Origin: Nitriliruptoraceae bacterium
GTDB taxonomy: Bacteria; Actinomycetota; Nitriliruptoria; Nitriliruptorales; Nitriliruptoraceae
NCBI GenBank assembly: GCA_018401275.1
Contig: JAGYKW010000005.1
Coordinates: 1 to 64,000, forward strand
Reading direction: 5' to 3'
DNA length: 64,000 bases
The notes beneath the pieces were generated by a model. That model did no database searches. It was not told the DNA's origin and saw only the letters and a program-made list of their open reading frames with translations. How positions within the stretch are numbered: position 1 is the first letter of the stretch; each line of letters starts with the position of its first letter. The translations under genes and the position numbers were made by a program. This document shows, piece by piece, positions 1-9,527 of the stretch.

Positions 1-1037
1 CCGTTGAACGGGTTGACCATGCCACCCGAGTCGCCCACCAGCAGCACGCCGCGCTGGTGGAGCGGCACCCGGTTGAACCCCATCGGGATCGGTCCGGTGA
101 GCACCGGACCGAGGTGGTTCTCCTCGGTGGTGTCCCACTCGGCCTGCATCTCGTCGTTGCCGGCCCAGGCCTTGAGCATCTTGCGGTAGTTCGTGCCCTG
201 GAACTCGCGCGAGGTCGACAGCAGCCCGAGGCCGACGTTGAGCGTCCCGTCGTCGAGCGGGAAGATCCAGCCGTACCCGCTGAGCAGTCCCCCGTCCGCG
301 TCGGTCAGGTCGAGGAACGAGCTGATCCACTCGTCGTCCCACCGGCGCGAGCGGTAGTAGGTGCGCACGCCGACGGCCATCGGGCGGGTGGGTCGCCGCT
401 CGACCCCGAGGCGCTTCGCCATGATGCTGCCCGGCCCGTCCGCGGCGATGACGACCGGGGCGTGCACGACGCCCTCGTGGACGCTGCCGTCCTCGTCCTC
501 ACGGCGCCACGTGACCCCGGCGACACGCGTCTCCGACGCGTCGCGCCAGATCGGACCGGTCACGCCGGTGCGCTGCGCGAGGCGAGTGCCCGATGCAGCA
601 GCGGTGCGGGCGATCGTCGCGTCGAACACGCGGCGCGACGACGTCGCACCCCACGACGGCCAGTCGTCGAGCTCCGGCCAGGGAAGCTCCATGACGGTGT
701 GCCCGCCGTGGATGCGCAGGCCCTTCTGCGTCGCCCAGCCGTCGGCCCGCCCGGTCGCCTCGTCGACGAGCCCGAGGTCGAGCAGCTCGCGCACGACCCG
801 CGGCGTGAGCCCGTCCCCGCACACCTTGTCGCGCGGGAACGTCTCCTTGTCGATCAGGATGACGTCACGCCCACGACGCGCGAGGTGCGCCGCGGCCGCA
901 GCACCACCCGGGCCCGCACCGACCACGACGACGTCGGCACGCTCGACCGGAGCGAGGGTCACCTCGATGGGGCGCAGCGCCTCGTCGGGGACGCGCGCGG
1001 ATGGGGTGCGGGCGGCGGTTGCGGAGGCAGTCGTCAT
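1..1037 (-). CDS. menJ: Geranylgeranyl reductase-family FAD enzyme, probable menaquinone reductase MenJ (3' end outside window)
   Basis: About 345 codons are visible; the gene runs off the left edge. An N-terminal Rossmann FAD motif GAGPGG lies at about residues 40-45, followed by RDKVCGDGLTPR (about 69-80), the hallmark of the geranylgeranyl reductase family, then AADGPGS and a second FAD segment ending VGDSGGMVNPFNG at the truncation. Family members reduce isoprenoid double bonds. Beside menG and the other men genes the likely substrate is the menaquinone side chain, as for mycobacterial MenJ; that assignment is inferred from context. The ATG lies 6 bases after a TAACCT hexamer, so the mRNA is probably leaderless. 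Confidence 0.85.
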   Translation of the reverse strand, partial: MTTASATAARTPSARVPDEALRPIEVTLAPVERADVVVVGAGPGGAAAAAHLARRGRDVILIDKETFPRDKVCGDGLTPRVVRELLDLGLVDEATGRADGWATQKGLRIHGGHTVMELPWPELDDWPSWGATSSRRVFDATIARTAAASGTRLAQRTGVTGPIWRDASETRVAGVTWRREDEDGSVHEGVVHAPVVIAADGPGSIMAKRLGVERRPTRPMAVGVRTYYRSRRWDDEWISSFLDLTDADGGLLSGYGWIFPLDDGTLNVGLGLLSTSREFQGTNYRKMLKAWAGNDEMQAEWDTTEENHLGPVLTGPIPMGFNRVPLHQRGVLLVGDSGGMVNPFN

Positions 1038-1043
1038 ATCCCG

Positions 1044-1049
1044 AGGTTA
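1044..1049 (-). promoter_or_regulatory. Leaderless -10 element of menJ, overlapping the menG stop codon
   Basis: On the minus strand the hexamer TAACCT is followed by six bases and the menJ ATG. Its first three bases are the TAA stop codon of menG. This fits a TAnnnT -10 box with transcription starting at the start codon. No clear -35 box was seen. Confidence 0.55.
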
Positions 1050-1793
1050 CCGACGCACCCCGCGGTGCACGGCGACGATGCCGCCGGAGAGGTCACGGAC
1101 CCGCACCTCGTCGTAGCCGGCCGCGTCCATCCAGCCAGCGAGGGTGCGACGGTCAGGCCACGCGAGGATCGAGTCCGCCAGATACTGGTAAGCGCTCGCG
1201 GAGGAGGACACGACGCGCGCCATGCGCGGGAGCGCCCCGACGAGGTAGCGCCGGTAGACCTCGCGGAACGGACGCCAGGTCGGGTCGGCGAACTCGCACA
1301 CGACGACGCGACCACCGGGCCGGGTCACGCGAGCGAACTCGGCGAGTGCAGCCTCGGGGTCAGGCACGTTGCGCAGTCCGAACGAGATGGTGACCGCGTC
1401 GAAGGTGGCGTCCTCGAACGGCAGCGCCAGCGCGTCACCGTTCACCCAGGCGATCCCCGGATGCCCACGGCGCGCACCCTCCCACAGCATGTTGAACGAC
1501 AGGTCGAGGGCGGTGACGCTCGCCGCACCCTGACGCACGAGCTCGACGGCGACGTTGCCGGGGCCGGCGGCGACGTCCAGCACGTGCGCGCCCTCAGGGC
1601 GCGTCGCCGCGGCGGTGACCCGTCGCCAGTGCGCGTCCTGCCCGAGCGACAGCACCCGGTTGGCGAGGTCGTAGCGGGGCGCGACCCGGTCGAACATGGC
1701 CTGGACGAGCGCAGCGTCCTTCCCGTCGCGCCTGAGCGGCAGGCAGGACCGGGCTGGCGGTCGCTCTGCGGCGCAGGCTATCGATGCGGCCAC
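1047..1793 (-). CDS. menG: Demethylmenaquinone methyltransferase MenG/UbiE
   Basis: Intact. It makes the last ring methylation of menaquinone (demethylmenaquinone to menaquinone, using SAM). The sequence shows MFDRVAPRYDLANRVLSLG typical of UbiE/MenG, the SAM motif LDVAAGPGNV, and the family motif ISFGLRNVPDPEAAL. The C-terminus ends GGIVAVHRGVRR, as in family members. The open reading frame begins with GTG at 1793, about 30 residues before MFDRVAP, longer than usual; an internal start a few codons before that motif is possible. Its TAA stop is part of the -10 box of menJ. Confidence 0.9.
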   Translation of the reverse strand: MAASIACAAERPPARSCLPLRRDGKDAALVQAMFDRVAPRYDLANRVLSLGQDAHWRRVTAAATRPEGAHVLDVAAGPGNVAVELVRQGAASVTALDLSFNMLWEGARRGHPGIAWVNGDALALPFEDATFDAVTISFGLRNVPDPEAALAEFARVTRPGGRVVVCEFADPTWRPFREVYRRYLVGALPRMARVVSSSASAYQYLADSILAWPDRRTLAGWMDAAGYDEVRVRDLSGGIVAVHRGVRR

Positions 1794-1797
1794 AGCC

Positions 1798-1803
1798 TAC
1801 CCT
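1798..1803 (+). promoter_or_regulatory. Leaderless -10 element of menF
   Basis: TACCCT lies six bases before the ATG at 1810, the same geometry as the menJ and resB signals. It supports the chosen menF start. The first bases of menG on the opposite strand overlap it. Confidence 0.5.
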
Positions 1804-1809
1804 CCGCAC

Positions 1810-3580
1810 ATGGAGACCGAACCGACCGCATCCCCACCGCAGTCTTCCGCCGGACTCGATCCGGCCGATGCCACGCTGGTCGCGGCGGTAGAGGCCGCGG
1901 ATGACACCAGGCCCCGTTCGACCTCGCGACACTCGCGGTGGTCAGCGCGAGCCCCGCGCTGCTGGGTGGTCGCGCGCGCCGGGCTGCTTCTACCGCACCA
2001 TGTCGACGCCGAGGGCACCGCTCGGTACTCAGCGGCGACGCGAGCGGTCGTGCTGGACTCGTGCTGGACGCGGGCTCCCGCTCGCGGGCTGCTCTCGCTG
2101 GCGGACCAAACGGAACGGCAGTGCGCGAGGTGGCCGATCGTGCGGTGGAGGCGTTCCTGCGGTTGGAAATGACCGGTCATCGGCGAAACACCGGCGATGA
2201 TGATGAGGCCGCCGCACGCTCGTAACTGCCTACGAGACGTGCTGCCGGCGACGGAACGACTCGTCGCGCACCACCTGCGGCGACAGCTCATCCTCGCCGC
2301 GCTGGGCGGCTCTCGCAGCCCCCTTGCCCGACGGGCGTGAGCTTCCGTCCGGTCGGCCACAGTCGCGGAACAGCGCCCGCTCCTCGACCTGCTGTCGAGG
2401 TCGACGACGACAGGCGGTTCGCGTTCGTCCAGGACAGTCAGGGGGCTCGTCGGGTGGGGGTCGCCGCACGCATCGCGGTGGGGACCGGGGCCGACCGGTT
2501 CCTGCGCGCCGCGACGAGCTCGCTCGGCTCGCAGGCACATCCTCGCAGCCGGTGGCGTTCGCGTCGTTCACGTTTGACCCGGACGACGACGCCTCGGTGA
2601 TGGTCGTGCCCCGCGTCGTCGTGTCGCGTCGCGACGGCGTGACGGCTCATCACGGTCCGGTGACGTCGACAGCACACCGTTCGGGTCGACCATCCGGGGC
2701 GCCGATCGAGCCCGACGAGACGGACCAGCCGAGGCCAGGCTGTGCACAAATGCCGTCCGCGGTACGCCGTTTCGACGGTCCGCGATGACCGCTGGCTCGA
2801 AGACGGTCGCACGCGCCCTGGAGCAGATTGCCGCGGGCGAGTACGAGAAGGTGGTCCTCGCCCGCGACCTGCTGCTGTGGTCACGCGAGCCGTTCGCCGT
2901 CGACCGGCTGCTGCGACCTTGCGGACCGGTTCCCGTCGTGCGCCACGTTCCTCGTCGATCGTCTGCTCGGGGCCTCGCCAGGTGAGCGCTCCGCCGTGTG
3001 GGGTCGCAGGTCTCGTCCCGCGTGCTGGCCGGCACGGCCCGCCGCGATACCGGCAGCCGAGGATGCGGCACTGGGCGCTGCGCTGCTCGCCTCAGGGATC
3101 GCCACGAGCACGACCTAGCGGTGCGTTTCCAGATCGGTCGAAGCGCTCGGTCCGGTCTGCGCCGAGCTGACCGAGCCCGAAGGGCCACGCCTCGTGCAGC
3201 TCGACAACGTCCAGCACCTCGGGTCGGACCTCGCCGGACGCCTCGATGCTGAATCGGATCTCGCGACGGACGGCCACGTGCTGGCGCTGCTCGCACGCCT
3301 GCATCCGACGGCAGCGGTCGGCGGCGCGCCATGGGACCGGGCGGTCGCGGCCATCCGCGCGCTCGAGGGCATGCCGCGCGGTCGCTACGCCGGGCCCGTC
3401 GGATGGTGCACGCCGGACGGGGACGGGGAGTTCGCGATCGCGCTGCGCTGCGCTGAGGTCGACGGGACCCGAGCACGACTGTTCGCTGGCGCGGGGATCG
3501 TCGCGGGCTCACTCCCGGAGGCGGAACTCACCGAGACGTGGCTGAAGCTGCAGGCGATGACCGGGGTGCTCGACCGCTGA
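1810..3580 (+). CDS. menF: Isochorismate synthase MenF, broken by several frameshifts
   Basis: It would convert chorismate to isochorismate, the first step of menaquinone synthesis. Pieces of the chorismate-binding fold lie in order in alternating plus frames: VAFASFTFDPDDD then VVPRVVVSR (about 2540-2635), ALEQIAAGEYEKVVLARDL (about 2815-2875), a FLVDRLLGASPGE-like stretch (2950-2985), VLAGTARRDTG (3021-3053), HLGSDLAGRL (3218-3247) and HPTAAVGGAPWDRA (3303-3344), then a C-terminus ending at 3580. At least six one-base frame changes are needed to join them. The N-terminal part (1905-2330) is the least recognisable. Position within the men cluster agrees. The breaks may be sequence errors, since the next step (menD) is also present. 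Confidence 0.7.
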
Positions 3581-3605
3581 CGGCCGCCCCTGCGCGGTCC
3601 TTCGC

Positions 3606-5421
3606 TCAGTGGTCCTCGACCGCGAGTGCACGGTCGACGATTCCACGCACCTCTGTGGACGCTTCACTGCGCAGTGGTGCGACGTCGACGGCGACGAGCC
3701 GGCGACCAGGGCCGTGCGGGCCGCGCAGTGCGCTCGCGACGGCTTCGACGCTCGGCCCGATGTCACCGTCAAGCGTGACCCGCGCATACCCGAGCCCGTG
3801 CAGTGCGGCGAGGTGCGCGAGGTCGCGACCGTGCGGGGTCGCGAACAGGTGCCGCTGCGCAGGGAACGCGCCGGGGGGCAGCAGGTCGAAGATCGTGCCG
3901 CCGTCGTCATCGAGCACGACGACGGTGACGTCGAGCTGCTCGACGGCCGCCTGCAGCAGCCACGCGTTCGTGTCGTGCAGCAGCGCGACGTCGCCGACGA
4001 TGGCGAGCACCGGCGCACCGGTGGTCGCCGCGCACCCGATGGCCACACCGAGCGCGGTCGACACGTTGCCGTCGATCCCCGCCGCGTCACCGCGGTTCGC
4101 GTGCCACACGAGGTCGTCACGCTGCGGCGTGTGCCGGTCGAGGTGCCGGATCGCCATCGAGGAGGCGACGACGACGTGCGCGCCGAGCGGCGCGTCGGCG
4201 ACCGCGGCACGCACGACCCGGGCGGCGTCGTGCCCCCCGCCGGCGTCGAGGTGCGCCTCCAGTGCAGTGCTGACGCGCGTGTCCGTCGCGCCAACCGTCG
4301 CCCCACACGGAGCTCGTGCCCATCGCGAGCACGTCGGCGATGCGCGTGAACGTGTCGACGGGGTCGGCGACGAGCAGCTCGCCGGCCGTCGTAGCGAGCG
4401 TGCGGGTCGGGTCCCACCAGCGGCCGTGCGCATCGACGAGCAGTTCGGTCGTCGCGGTCGCGACCAGTCGGGCGAGCGCGCGCGTGAGCGTGGCGCGCCC
4501 GACGCGCACGACGAGCTCCGGCCGGTGCGTGTCGCGGAAGCGGTCGTGCTCGACGAGGTGCGGCCAGCTGCGCAGCGCCCCTTCACGGTGGCGGGCGGCG
4601 GTGTGCCCTTCGGCGAGCACCGGCCGGTCGCACGTGACAGGGCGTGGACGGCGTCCGCAGTCGCGTGGTCCTGCGCGCCGGAGCCGACGACGATCAGGCC
4701 ACGCTCGACGGCGGCGAAGCGGGTCGCTGACGTCGCGATCTGCGTCCGCAGCCGACGTTCCGCACGGGTGACGGCGACGAGGCCGCCCGATGCCGCTGCT
4801 GCCCGCGTCGAGCGGTGTCATGAACGGTGCGGCGACGGTGCGGCCGTCGTCGGTGAGCGGCACGGTCGGCTCACGGAACGGCACGTTGAGCTGCACCGGG
4901 CCGGGCGCCACCACCGAGCCCCAGCGCCTCGGCGACCGCGCGGGCTGCGCTGGCCCGCCAGGTGACGACACATCGAGGCCGATGCAACCACCGAAATCCA
5001 CCGCCCAGCACCGCGCTCAGGCCATCTGGCCCGGATCGTCTGGTCCGCACCGGTCTCACGCAGCTCCGGCGGCCGGTCGGCGGTGAGCAGCAACAGCGGC
5101 ACGCCGGCCGCGTCCGCCTCGACGACGGCCGGGTGAAGGTTCGCGACGGCGCTCGGAGGTGACGACGACGGCCGCCGGTCGTCCGGTGACGTGCGCGATG
5201 CCGAGCGCGACGAACGCGGCGGACCGCTCGTCAGGATGCACGTGCAGTCGGATGCGGGGTTCTGCGTCCAGCGCGAACGCGAACGGTGCGGAGCGCGACC
5301 CAGGGCACAGCACCGCGTCGGTGACGCCGCAGCGGGCCAGCTCGTCGACGAGTACGCGTGCCTGCGCGGTCGACGCGTTGGGCGCGCTCGGCACGCTGGA
5401 CTTGTCCCCCTGCCCGCTCAT
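3606..5421 (-). CDS. menD: SEPHCHC synthase MenD, several frameshifts
   Basis: Thiamine-diphosphate enzyme joining isochorismate and 2-oxoglutarate. The N-terminus reads [20 protein letters not shown] then [17 protein letters not shown], typical of MenD. Then, after a shift near 5155, come [19 protein letters not shown] and [13 protein letters not shown]. The C-terminal half has [20 protein letters not shown] (residues that bind ThDP in the family) and [13 protein letters not shown]. About five frame changes are needed. The ATG at 5421 overlaps the menC stop (ATGA), which fixes the start. Length when rejoined is about 600 residues, normal for MenD. Confidence 0.85.
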
Positions 5422-6461
5422 CCGTCCGCCCTTCCCGCAGCCCGTGCGACCGCCCGTGCCGCCTGGGCACGCATCAGCCGGGCGAGCAGCCGGTCGACCA
5501 TCTCGGCCGAGGGGGACGGTACGGCGCTGCGCAGCGTCGCGACGGCCTCGGCGGCAGCGACGACGTCGAGCATCCCGTCGATCGGGCGGAGCGGCCGGGG
5601 ACCACGTCATCCGCGAGCAGCAGGCCGGTGGCCAGCCCGCAGGCGGAGGGCAGCGTGTCAAGCGCAGCGGCCAGTTGCACGCCTGCCGCGAGCCCGACCG
5701 ACGTGTCGAGCGCGGAGGACACGACCACCGGCAGCCTGAGCGCGTCGATGAGCGCCAGTGCGGCATGCACACCTCCGGCGGGCTGGACCTTGATGACGGC
5801 GACGTCGACCGCGTCACGCAGGAGCGCCGGGTCGGTGTGGTCGCGGCGGATCGCTTCGTCGGCAGCGATGCGCACGCCGGTCCGCGCCCGGACCTCGGCG
5901 AGCTCCTCGAGGCGCGCGCACGGCTGCTCGGCGTACTCGAGCCCACCGGCGGCCTCCTCGAACCGTCCGAGCGCCTCGACGGCCTCGTCGACGCTCCAGG
6001 CGGCGTTCGCGTCGATGCGGATCCGGCCGTCCGGGCCGAGCGCGTCCCGCACGGCCACGTGACGCGCGGGCGACGTCGTCCGCCAGCGTCTGCCCGGGCT
6101 CGGCGACCTTGACCTTCGCCGTCCGGCAGCCGGACGTCGCGACGATCTCGCGGGCCCGCGCGGCGTCGACGGCCGGCACGGTCACGTTCACGGGCACGTG
6201 CGTGCGCCGGGCGGGCGGGGCCGGATCGCACGCGAGCGACACGGCCGCGTCCAACCAGACGGCGGCCACCTCATCGTCGTACTCGTCGAACGGGGACCAC
6301 TCCCCCCAGCCGGCGGACCCGTGGAGCAGCAACCCGTGACGCTGCGTGACGCCGCGGAAGCGGGTGGTCAGGGGGACGGCGAACGGCACGATCGCGTCGA
6401 TGCCGGCGATGCCGGCGCGCGCTGCGAGCTCGGCAGCCCGCTCGCCGGCCGCGTCGCCCAT
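5418..6461 (-). CDS. menC: o-Succinylbenzoate synthase MenC, two frameshifts
   Basis: Enolase-superfamily dehydratase forming o-succinylbenzoate. It starts at an ATG that overlaps the menA TGA (TGATG). N-terminal motifs [19 protein letters not shown] and [12 protein letters not shown] fit the family. After a one-base shift near 6063 the barrel follows: [24 protein letters not shown] and [14 protein letters not shown] carry the metal-binding D and E and the catalytic K expected in MenC. A second shift near 5600 breaks the C-terminus. Rejoined, it ends in TGA overlapping the menD ATG. Neither shift lies at a functionally variable site, so both look like indel errors. Confidence 0.85.
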
Positions 6462-7354
6462 CAGGCGAGCGCCAGGCCGACGGTGAGCAGCAGGCCGAAC
6501 GCGAGCTGCAGGCGCGCCGTCGCGCCGAGCGCTGCGACGTACGCCGCACCCCGTTCGCGTGCGCCATCCGTCCGAGCGGCGATACGGGAGCGCTTCGCGA
6601 CCTGTGCGACCAGCGGCAGCGCGAGCAGGGCGAGCAGCGGCCAGGCCGATCCTGCGAGCCAGGCGACAGGTCCGAGCAGCGCGAACGCGACGATGAGCAG
6701 CCAGCCGAACGTGTGCCCGTAGGTGCGCGCGCCGAGACGCACCGCGAGCGTGCGCTTGCCGGTGGCCGCGTCCGTGTCGACGTCGCGCACGTTGTTGATC
6801 ATGAGCAGCCCGACGGCGAGCAGCCCGACCGGCAGCGATGCGGCGACCGCGAGCGCACTGACCCGACCACTTTGCACGTAGGCGGAGCCGACGGTGGCGA
6901 CCAGACCGAAGAACACGAACACGCTGAGCTCGCCGAGCGCACGCGACGCGTAGGGCCGGCGGCCCCCCGAGTAGCCGAGCGTGGCGACGATGGCGATCGC
7001 ACCGATGAGCAGCAGCCACGGGTCGACGAGCAGCGCGAGCGCGAGCCCGGCCACCGCCGCCACCACCAGGGTCAGAGCCAGCGCGCGCTTCATCGCCGGC
7101 GGCGTGACGAGCCCAGCGGCGACGACGCGGCGCGGGCCGACACGGTCCTCCGTGTCGATGCCGGCGAGCCCGTCGAACAGGTCGTTCGCGAAGTTGACGG
7201 CGACCTGCAGTGCGAGCGCGACGAGCAGTGCGAGCCCGGCGCGCAGCGGGGAGAGCGCGACCCCTTCTGCGGCGGCGACGGCGGTGCCGACGGCGACCGG
7301 CACGATGGCAGCGGGCAGCGTCTTCGGGCGTGACGCCTCGATCCAGACGTTCAT
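6461..7354 (-). CDS. menA: 1,4-Dihydroxy-2-naphthoate polyprenyltransferase MenA
   Basis: Intact, 297 residues. Integral-membrane UbiA-family prenyltransferase that attaches the isoprenoid tail to DHNA at the cytoplasmic membrane. It begins VWIEASRPKTLPAA and carries the first Asp-rich motif NFANDLFDGLAGIDTED (about 54-70) plus the second region NNVRDVDTDAATGKRTLAVR, both characteristic of MenA. Eight or so hydrophobic helices can be seen. The stop overlaps the menC start by one base; menB ends 22 bases upstream, so menB-menA-menC-menD is one transcription unit. Confidence 0.95.
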   Translation of the reverse strand: MNVWIEASRPKTLPAAIVPVAVGTAVAAAEGVALSPLRAGLALLVALALQVAVNFANDLFDGLAGIDTEDRVGPRRVVAAGLVTPPAMKRALALTLVVAAVAGLALALLVDPWLLLIGAIAIVATLGYSGGRRPYASRALGELSVFVFFGLVATVGSAYVQSGRVSALAVAASLPVGLLAVGLLMINNVRDVDTDAATGKRTLAVRLGARTYGHTFGWLLIVAFALLGPVAWLAGSAWPLLALLALPLVAQVAKRSRIAARTDGARERGAAYVAALGATARLQLAFGLLLTVGLALA

Positions 7355-7376
7355 CCGCGCACCACGGTGCGGCGCA

Positions 7377-8318
7377 TCAGTAGTGGTAGGGCCAGGGGCC
7401 CCAGTCGGGGTCGCGGCGTTCGAGGAACGCGTCGCGCCCCTCGACGGCCTCGTCGCTCGCGTAGGCGAGCCGGGTCGCCTCGCCGGCGAACAGCTGCTGT
7501 CCGACGAGCCCGTCGTCGGCGAGGTTCATCGCGTACTTCAGCATCCGCGTCGCGGTCGGCGACTTGCCGCCGATCTCCGCGGCCCACTCGAGCGCGACCT
7601 CCTCGAGGCGCGCATGCTCGACGGCCGCGTTGACCGTCCCCCACGCGGCGGCCTCGTCGGCGGTGTAGGCGCGGCCGAGGAAGAAGATCTCGCGGGCGCG
7701 CTTCTGCCCGACCTGCTTCGCGAGGTAGGCGGACCCGTAGCCGCCGTCGAACGAGGCGACGTCGAGGTCGGTCTGCTTGAACATGCCGTGCTCGCGCGAC
7801 GCGATCGTCAGGTCGCACACGACGTGCAGCGAGTGTCCGCCGCCTGCGGCCCAGCCGGGCACGACCGCGATGACGACCTTGGGCATGAAGCGGATGAGCC
7901 GCTGCACCTCGAGGATGTGGAGGCGCCCGAGGTGCGCGGTGTCGGACGGGTCGACGGGGGCGGCGGCCACATCAGCGCCGGGTGCGCCCTCACCGTCGTA
8001 GCGGTAGCCGTCACGCCCGCGGATGCGCTGGTCGCCGCCGGAGCAGAACGCCCAGCCGCCGTCCTTCGGTGACGGCCCGTTGCCGGTCAGCAGCACGCAG
8101 GCGACGTCGGGGCTGCGGCGCGCATGGTCGAGGGTGCGCAGCAGCTCGTCGACGGTGCGGGGCCGGAAGGCGTTGCGGACCTCGGGCCGGTCGATCGCGA
8201 TGCGCACGGTGCCGCGCCCGCCCGGATCGCCCACGGCCCGGTGGTAGGTCACGTCGGTGAGGTCGTCGAAGCCGGGCACGACGGCCCAGGCGCTCGCGTC
8301 GAACAGCTCGGAGACCAC
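7377..8318 (-). CDS. menB: 1,4-Dihydroxy-2-naphthoyl-CoA synthase MenB
   Basis: Intact, 313 residues, crotonase fold. Catalyses the Dieckmann-type ring closure of OSB-CoA. Diagnostic stretches are RPEVRNAFRPRTVDEL, FCSGGDQRIRGRDGY (oxyanion region), VVPGWAAGGGHSLHVVCDLT and ASFDGGYGSAYLAKQVGQKR with the family Asp/Tyr. It ends DPDWGPWPYHY; the WxxFPW-like tail is usual in MenB. GTG start with a weak purine-rich site (GAAAGG) about ten bases upstream. First gene of the leftward men operon. Confidence 0.95.
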   Translation of the reverse strand: MVSELFDASAWAVVPGFDDLTDVTYHRAVGDPGGRGTVRIAIDRPEVRNAFRPRTVDELLRTLDHARRSPDVACVLLTGNGPSPKDGGWAFCSGGDQRIRGRDGYRYDGEGAPGADVAAAPVDPSDTAHLGRLHILEVQRLIRFMPKVVIAVVPGWAAGGGHSLHVVCDLTIASREHGMFKQTDLDVASFDGGYGSAYLAKQVGQKRAREIFFLGRAYTADEAAAWGTVNAAVEHARLEEVALEWAAEIGGKSPTATRMLKYAMNLADDGLVGQQLFAGEATRLAYASDEAVEGRDAFLERRDPDWGPWPYHY

Positions 8319-8342
8319 GCAGGAACCTTTCGGACGGCTCCC

Positions 8343-8349
8343 TACGCTA
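8343..8349. promoter_or_regulatory. Shared divergent -10 region of menB and menE
   Basis: The seven bases TACGCTA read TACGCT on the plus strand and TAGCGT on the minus strand, so both directions carry a TAnnnT hexamer over the same base pairs. The menE ATG is nine bases downstream; menB is 26 bases away on the other side. A near-symmetric bidirectional promoter is inferred. Confidence 0.4.
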
Positions 8350-8357
8350 CTCCCACG

Positions 8358-9527
8358 ATGCCCACTCCCCCCCGGTCCGCTCCTCGCCTCGTCCGCCTGG
8401 CCGACGATCCGGCGACGCTGCCCGCTGAGATTGCACGCGTCTGGGCGGCGGGGGACGCGGCCGTGGTCGCACCCGCGGAATCGACTTCAGCGCTGCCGGA
8501 ACCGCTCGAGCAAGCACTCGCCGGCCAGCTCCCCCTCCCGAACGGCACCGCACTGGTCGTCCCCACCTCAGGTTCGACCGGCACGCCCCGCGCGGTCGTG
8601 CTCTCCCACGAGGCGCTCGCGGCGTCGACGGCGGCGAGCATCGCGGCGCTCGGCTGCGTCCCGGGTGAGCGGTGGGCGTTGGCGCTGCCGCTGCGGCACG
8701 TCGCCGGCCTGCAGGTGCTCGCCCGTGCCCGCGCACTCGGCACACCCGTGCACGTCGTCGCGGACGCCGGCGATCCGCGCGCGATCGCGGCAGCGGCGAC
8801 GCATGCGGAGCACATCGCGCTCGTCCCCACCCAGCTCGTGCGCTGTCTGGACGCTGGCGTGGACCTGCGGCGCTTCCGCAGCGTGCTGGTCGGTGGCGGT
8901 CCGCTCGCACCGGAGCGCGCGAACGAAGCGCGTGCGGCCGGCGTGCGGCTCGTGCAGAGCTACGGCATGACGGAGACGTGCGGCGGCTGCGTGTACGACG
9001 GCCGGCCGCTCGACGGCGTCGAGATCGACGTGCAGCACGTCGACGGTGACAGCGGTCGCGTCCGGCTGCGCGGCCCGATGCGCGCCACCGGCTATCTCGG
9101 CGCGCCTCCGAACGACACCACCAGCTTCACGCCCGACGGCTGGTTCGTCACCGACGACGTCGGTCGGTTCGCAGCCGACGGCTCGCTCGAGGTGCTCGGC
9201 CGCGTGGACGCCGTGATCAACACGGGTGGGGTAAAGGTCGACCCGACCATCGTCGAGACGCTGCTGCGTGACCATCCCGCGGTGCTCGACGCTGCGGTGC
9301 TCGCCGCCCCCGACACCGAGTGGGGTGAGCGGGTCGTCGCGATCGTCGTGCCGCGCGACCCGACCGCGCCACCCACGCTCGACGTGCTGCGTGCGCACGT
9401 GAGCGCCACGCTGCCGCCGGCGCACGCCCCGCGCGAGCTCGTGATCACCGAGCGGATCGTGCGCGACGGGCTCGGGAAGCTCAGCGCTGCCGAGCGCGAC
9501 CGTCTGCACGCGCTCCGGACGAGCTGA
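8358..9527 (+). CDS. menE: o-Succinylbenzoate-CoA ligase MenE
   Basis: Intact, about 390 residues, at the short end for MenE and lacking most of the usual N-terminal subdomain. Acyl-adenylate-forming enzyme that activates OSB with CoA. The phosphate-binding loop VVPTSGSTGTPRAVVLSH, the A5-like motif QSYGMTETCGG, DGWFVTDDVGR (ribose-binding Asp) and VINTGGVKVDPTIVE are all present, with the C-terminal lysine region DGLGKLS. ATG at 8358 is the first in-frame start after the divergent promoter. Its last 47 bases overlap the 3' end of the opposing beta-helix gene. Confidence 0.92.
   Translation: MPTPPRSAPRLVRLADDPATLPAEIARVWAAGDAAVVAPAESTSALPEPLEQALAGQLPLPNGTALVVPTSGSTGTPRAVVLSHEALAASTAASIAALGCVPGERWALALPLRHVAGLQVLARARALGTPVHVVADAGDPRAIAAAATHAEHIALVPTQLVRCLDAGVDLRRFRSVLVGGGPLAPERANEARAAGVRLVQSYGMTETCGGCVYDGRPLDGVEIDVQHVDGDSGRVRLRGPMRATGYLGAPPNDTTSFTPDGWFVTDDVGRFAADGSLEVLGRVDAVINTGGVKVDPTIVETLLRDHPAVLDAAVLAAPDTEWGERVVAIVVPRDPTAPPTLDVLRAHVSATLPPAHAPRELVITERIVRDGLGKLSAAERDRLHALRTS

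Noticed and set aside
57-1904. 615-codon plus-strand open frame
   Set aside because: It lies antisense to menJ and menG, whose motifs are clear. High-G+C DNA keeps such shadow frames open.
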